From Chryseobacterium sp. (lineage in GTDB: Bacteria > Bacteroidota > Bacteroidia > Flavobacteriales > Weeksellaceae), in NCBI GenBank assembly GCA_003852805.1, contig RDDY01000282.1, forward strand, positions 1 to 9,172: a stretch of 9,172 nt of DNA. The letters run 5' to 3'. Shown piece after piece: positions 6,725 to 9,172 of this stretch (positions are counted from its first letter, which is position 1; every line of letters starts with the position of its first letter). The position numbers and the translations under genes were made by a program. The notes beneath the pieces were generated by a model. It was not told the origin of the DNA. It saw nothing but the letters and a program-made list of their open reading frames with translations, and did not search any database.

Positions 6725-7063
6725 TTAGTGGCGTGGCTTCAGCTGCGCCATTAGTTTTGATACGCGCGGATCAGAGTCTACTCCGTACGCATTCAGTACG
6801 GTTCCTTTGGTTTTATTATCCGTTGACGATACGGCATACAAAATCATGGAATCTCCCGGATCGGTGATTCCCTCGAACCGATATACATGGTCGATCCGGA
6901 AATGCTCCGGCGATAACTGCATGATCGGTGACTTGCAGATCAGGCAACCCGCTTCTTCCTCGTAGGTGAACTGTGCGTCGTAGCCTTTCTTCCGCAGGTC
7001 TTCCATGGCTTCGGTAACCGTGTCGTAGTTTATGGGCTCGTTTATAGGCTCTTCGGTGTTCAT
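6725..7063 (-). CDS. Small conserved protein, often mislabelled phosphoribosylpyrophosphate synthetase
   Basis: This 112-residue soluble protein has the pattern of a small Bacteroidota family: YDTVTEAMEDLRKKGYDAQF (residues 13-32), then FRIDHVYRFEG (55-65), DPGDSMILYAVSS (68-80) and KGTVLNAYG (86-94). Databases often call relatives 'phosphoribosylpyrophosphate synthetase', but it is about a third of that enzyme's length and shows no PRPP-binding loop, so I would not use the name. A CLIC pair (Cys40, Cys43) is visible; whether it binds metal is unknown. The ATG at 7063 is preferred over a longer version from 7147, because the extension would overlap the previous gene and homologues start near here. 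The N-terminus carries a 12-base tandem duplication (EPIN-EPIN). It is the last gene of the oxidase cluster, 11 bases after the tail-anchored protein, so it is probably cotranscribed. Its role is unknown. Confidence 0.85.
   Translation of the reverse strand: MNTEEPINEPINYDTVTEAMEDLRKKGYDAQFTYEEEAGCLICKSPIMQLSPEHFRIDHVYRFEGITDPGDSMILYAVSSTDNKTKGTVLNAYGVDSDPRVSKLMAQLKPRH
7028..7051. repeat. 12-base imperfect tandem duplication
   Basis: GTTTATGGGCTC (7028-7039) is followed directly by GTTTATAGGCTC (7040-7051), 11 of 12 bases identical. It is in frame and encodes EPIN twice near the N-terminus of the 112-residue protein. It looks like a recent slippage or duplication in a dispensable N-terminal tail. 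Confidence 0.8.
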
Positions 7064-7074
7064 ACTTATCGGTT

Positions 7075-7479
7075 TTACATTGTGATATAACGAATGGTGT
7101 AATAGGCGCCCCAAATGCTGAATAAGATGATGATTACCCAAAGCCAAGTAGGCACGGTATTCGGTGTTTCGCTGCCTTTTATGATGAATCCTTGTTTGCT
7201 GCCCACATTGTAGGAGTTTATCATCAAGGATAAAGTACCGTCTACCACATCGTTGTTTTTAAGTCCGGCTACCGAAATTGCGGGGCCGTTCTTCACCGTG
7301 AATTTTATTTTTCGCAGACCCTCGCCACCCTCCGGACTTTGGCTTACAATGCGCAGCAGATGCTCGCCGTCTGTCAACTTTGTCGTGTCCAGTTCAAAAA
7401 CCACCGGAGTGTCCAACTCTGCAACGGGTTGCGGCTCGTCGTCAATAAATAAGATGACCTTGCTTTTTCGCTCGTCCAT
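7075..7479 (-). CDS. C-terminally membrane-anchored protein of the oxidase cluster
   Basis: The 134-residue product has no N-terminal signal peptide but one strong membrane helix near the C-terminus (about residues 110-130, PTWLWVIIILFSIWGAYYTI). The first 105 residues look like a beta-rich, Ig-like fold: TTKLTDGEHLLRIVS (32-46) and KNGPAISVAGL (63-73) are typical of such strands and turns, and the DVVDGTLSLMINSY stretch (77-90) reads like the start of a second strand set. The helix, preceded by Pro and rich in Trp, faintly recalls the membrane anchor of CcoP, but there is no CXXCH, so it is not a cytochrome. Spacing of 11 bases on each side places it firmly in the operon of the cbb3-like oxidase. 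An accessory or assembly role for the oxidase is inferred from position only. I recall similar proteins beside oxidase genes in other Bacteroidota. Confidence 0.82.
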   Translation of the reverse strand: MDERKSKVILFIDDEPQPVAELDTPVVFELDTTKLTDGEHLLRIVSQSPEGGEGLRKIKFTVKNGPAISVAGLKNNDVVDGTLSLMINSYNVGSKQGFIIKGSETPNTVPTWLWVIIILFSIWGAYYTIRYITM

Positions 7480-7490
7480 ATCGCATTTAT

Positions 7491-7751
7491 TTAGTCGTTA
7501 AGTATCACGTTCTTGATATGGTCGGGAGATTTCTCGCCGGGACTTATCAAAAACTTCAAGGAATAGATAAAAGTGGCAACAACAATCGCTCCGATGATGG
7601 CCACTGCCACCCAATCCCAATTGCTGCCCGGCCCGGGACCGTGCGTAAGGTTGGCCGTAATCTTGGGTTGTTGTTCCTGACAGACATCACAAGCGTAATA
7701 AAATCCTGCAATCAGCAGTGTGAAAACGGATAAAATATTTCGGAGTTTCAT
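7491..7751 (-). CDS. Small CXXC membrane protein of the oxidase cluster
   Basis: This 86-residue protein has an N-terminal hydrophobic segment (about residues 4-20), which may be a signal peptide or a first helix. The motif CDVC (21-24) follows, with the polar stretch QEQQPKITANLTHGPGPGSNW, and then a second membrane helix (about 46-66) and a short charged tail (PGEKSPDHIKN). The CDVC pair and His37 would lie outside the inner membrane, where they could bind copper or heme or act in redox chemistry; this is inference. Residues before Cys21 (YYAC) do not make a good lipobox. I recall short relatives with the same CDVCQ-QQP start in Bacteroidota oxidase clusters, without a known function. The gene starts 7 bases after the di-heme cytochrome gene and ends 11 bases before the tail-anchored protein gene. 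Confidence 0.83.
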   Translation of the reverse strand: MKLRNILSVFTLLIAGFYYACDVCQEQQPKITANLTHGPGPGSNWDWVAVAIIGAIVVATFIYSLKFLISPGEKSPDHIKNVILND

Positions 7752-7758
7752 ATCATAA

Positions 7759-8754
7759 TCATTTTAGGTTGTCTATAATTTTTTTGACGTCTTCCTCTTT
7801 TACCGGCGCTGCGCCGTTGCCCCAACTTTCGCGTTCATGATTCATGATGGCCGCTATCTCGGCAGGACTCAGATTGGCATCTTTTCCTACCGGCGGCATC
7901 ACTGCATAACCGGGACGGGCGTCGTATCCTTTCATGATGATGCCCACGTACAGTTCAAGATTCTCGCCCGTTACCACGGGGCTGCCTTTCAGCGGTGGGA
8001 ACGCTCCGGGGAGACCTTCACCATTGGCTTGGTGGCAAGCGGCACAGTGCGTAGTGAAAAGTGCTGCGCCGTCGGGTCCGCCTGCGGCATTTCCACCGGC
8101 TGCGTTGCCTGCCGGCGCTTTCTTCTTGTACAAGAATTCCATCGGCTCACGGCCTGTGGGTAGCTCTGCTTGTTTACGGCTCAGAAGATAAGCCACCAGG
8201 TTCTTGGCGTCTTGTGTCGCAAAGATTCTGTCGTCTTTATTCTTTTTAAACTCTGCCGGTACGGTCACCTCTACATCGTTTGGCCCGGGTTCGGCTTTAA
8301 CGACAAACAGACCGTGGAATGCCGGCATGATGGATTCTTTTACCAATGCACGCGGATTGTAGAGGTGGGTCAGGTGCCATTCGGGGCTGGGTTGACGTTT
8401 TCCTATGTCGGTCAGGTCGGGGCCCGTGCGCTCGGTGCCCATAAGATCGGCGGTGTTTCGCCAAAAATCCACGCGACCGTTGCCGGCATAATCGGCAGCA
8501 ATGCTCGGCCGTGCACCGAAAACATCGTCCATATCCAAATTTCTGACTTGCTGGGTGTGGCAGTAGACGCAGCCCTCCCGAATATAAACGGCTCTGCCGG
8601 CTTCTTCTTCCGCGGTCATCTTCGGTGCGTTGGGCAAAGGTTTCATTCCGCGCTGCACGCTGAATGCCGGCCATACGGCAATCCAAACGGTGAGAGCCAC
8701 AAAGAACAGCAACGCTGTAGTAAACAGTTTTTTATGATTGTTGTAAAATTCCAT
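7759..8754 (-). CDS. ccoO: Membrane-anchored di-heme cytochrome: CcoO-like subunit II fused to a class I cytochrome c domain
   Basis: This is the electron-input subunit of a cbb3-type terminal oxidase. An N-terminal helix (residues 10-30) anchors it with both heme domains in the periplasm. The first domain carries EGCVYCHTQQVR (60-71; Cys62, Cys65, His66), the signature of CcoO, with Met143 in SIMPAF as the likely axial ligand and WHLTHLYNPR (126-135) also as in CcoO. A Gly/Ala-rich linker (213-229, with GNAAG repeated) leads to a second domain with CAACHQANGEG (237-247) and Met286 in VMPPVG. Ordinary CcoO has one heme, so the added cytochrome c domain may take the place of the separate CcoP, which is not visible here. 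At 331 residues it is clearly longer than single-heme CcoO. The start at 8754 is 7 bases after the subunit I gene. The CcoO assignment is strong; the symbol is by homology of the first domain. Confidence 0.92.
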   Translation of the reverse strand: MEFYNNHKKLFTTALLFFVALTVWIAVWPAFSVQRGMKPLPNAPKMTAEEEAGRAVYIREGCVYCHTQQVRNLDMDDVFGARPSIAADYAGNGRVDFWRNTADLMGTERTGPDLTDIGKRQPSPEWHLTHLYNPRALVKESIMPAFHGLFVVKAEPGPNDVEVTVPAEFKKNKDDRIFATQDAKNLVAYLLSRKQAELPTGREPMEFLYKKKAPAGNAAGGNAAGGPDGAALFTTHCAACHQANGEGLPGAFPPLKGSPVVTGENLELYVGIIMKGYDARPGYAVMPPVGKDANLSPAEIAAIMNHERESWGNGAAPVKEEDVKKIIDNLK

Positions 8755-8761
8755 CGCTCGC

Positions 8762-9172
8762 TTATTTCAGTTCTTCTTGGTCTTTCAGTTTTACGAGAAT
8801 ATCGGCCGGCGCCGTCGGCAGTAAAATCTCATTTCTGCGGTGTATCATCCTGTACAAGTTATACGCAAACACGAAATGTGAAATATACATCAGTGTTCCG
8901 CCCAGCGCGCGCCACAACCAATACGGATACATGTGGGCCACACTGTCGATGAATGGCAGCTTATTCCGCCACATCATGCTTTTCTCGGTGGCGCCGTACA
9001 TCAGTGAAAAGGTGTAAAAAATAAGGCCGATCAGTGCAAGCCAAAAATGTACGCCCACCATAATGCGCGGCGGTTCCTTACCCGTAAGCCTCGGCACCAT
9101 GGTATAAGTGAAGCCCCAAAGCATGAAAGCGATAATGCCGTACATGGTCAAGTGTGAATGCGCTACCGTAAA
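8762..9172 (-). CDS. ccoN: cbb3-type cytochrome c oxidase subunit I (C-terminal part, cut by the right edge)
   Basis: This is the catalytic heme-copper subunit that reduces oxygen to water in the inner membrane. Only the last 136 residues are in the window; the frame is open to the right edge, so the apparent start at 9151 (a TTG) is internal. The visible part begins FTVAHSHLTMYG, whose two histidines (codons 9158-9160 and 9152-9154) align with the heme-ligand HxH of CcoN. PRLTGKE, HFWLALIGLIFYTFSL, a FIDSVAHMYPYW stretch and RALGGTLMYISHFVFAYNLYRMI follow, all as in the CcoN C-terminus. The sequence at the HxH (HSH followed by LTMYG) differs from the GHVHSGALG of proteobacterial CcoN, pointing to a distinct branch. 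CcoN-CcoO fusions are known in this phylum, but here the O-type subunit is a separate gene 7 bases downstream. A nitric oxide reductase relative is less likely because of the CcoO partner. Confidence 0.9.
   Translation of the reverse strand, partial: FTVAHSHLTMYGIIAFMLWGFTYTMVPRLTGKEPPRIMVGVHFWLALIGLIFYTFSLMYGATEKSMMWRNKLPFIDSVAHMYPYWLWRALGGTLMYISHFVFAYNLYRMIHRRNEILLPTAPADILVKLKDQEELK

Noticed and set aside
6697..6727. Weak hairpin (AAAGG...CCTTT) near the convergent stops of the flavin oxidoreductase and the oxidase operon
   Set aside because: The stem is only 5 bp, lies in coding sequence and has no T run, so I cannot call it a terminator for either strand.
7064..7147. N-terminal extension of the 112-residue protein up to 7147
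   Set aside because: It would overlap the coding sequence of the previous operon gene by more than 70 bases and adds a His-rich stretch unlike family members.
8170..8952. Long open frame of 260 codons on the + strand opposite the di-heme cytochrome and subunit I genes
   Set aside because: The minus strand encodes two well-supported oxidase proteins with heme motifs; the + frame shows no recognisable domain and spans the junction of the two genes.

Overview
The window looks like a chromosomal segment of a Bacteroidota bacterium, most likely near the Flavobacteriales. The evidence is a ResB-CcsA fusion protein of the Bacteroidota type, a holA gene divergent from a small HsdR-N-like gene, AT-rich leaders that mostly lack Shine-Dalgarno sequences, and TAnnTTTG promoter-like octamers. 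Base composition is intermediate by eye. I see no mobile element, CRISPR array, tRNA or rRNA. Genes are packed tightly and no gap exceeds about 115 bases. The family assignments rest on motifs and recalled homologues, not on a search.

Left part, + strand: the C-terminal two thirds of a cytochrome c maturation protein (ResB/CcsA type, cut by the left edge) ends in a clear intrinsic terminator. An unrecognised four-helix membrane protein follows. Its 3' end faces a minus-strand gene for a small PD-(D/E)XK nuclease-like protein. That gene's start codon is only 5 bp from the divergent start of holA, the delta subunit of the DNA polymerase III clamp loader. Next come trxB (thioredoxin reductase) and crcB (fluoride channel), which are 2 bases apart and likely translationally coupled through a TTG start. 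A luciferase-like flavin oxidoreductase gene then stands alone. Its upstream region holds a perfect FNR-type palindrome placed as in a class II activator promoter.

Right part, minus strand: five closely spaced genes, read from right to left, form a respiratory oxidase cluster. They are the C-terminal end of a cbb3-type subunit I (CcoN-like, cut by the right edge), a membrane-anchored di-heme cytochrome combining a CcoO-like domain and an extra class I cytochrome c domain, an 86-residue membrane protein with a CDVC motif, a 134-residue protein with a single C-terminal membrane anchor, and a 112-residue soluble protein of a Bacteroidota family often labelled 'phosphoribosylpyrophosphate synthetase' by mistake.

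The common theme is c-type cytochrome respiration. The CcsA-type protein would attach heme to cytochromes such as the di-heme oxidase subunit, and the FNR-like site suggests that oxygen-responsive control reaches the flavin oxidoreductase next to the oxidase cluster. The most interesting items are the FNR box, the non-canonical oxidase gene set with its small accessory proteins, and a signal-peptide-like junction inside the ResB-CcsA fusion. I did not find a clearly new multi-gene system.
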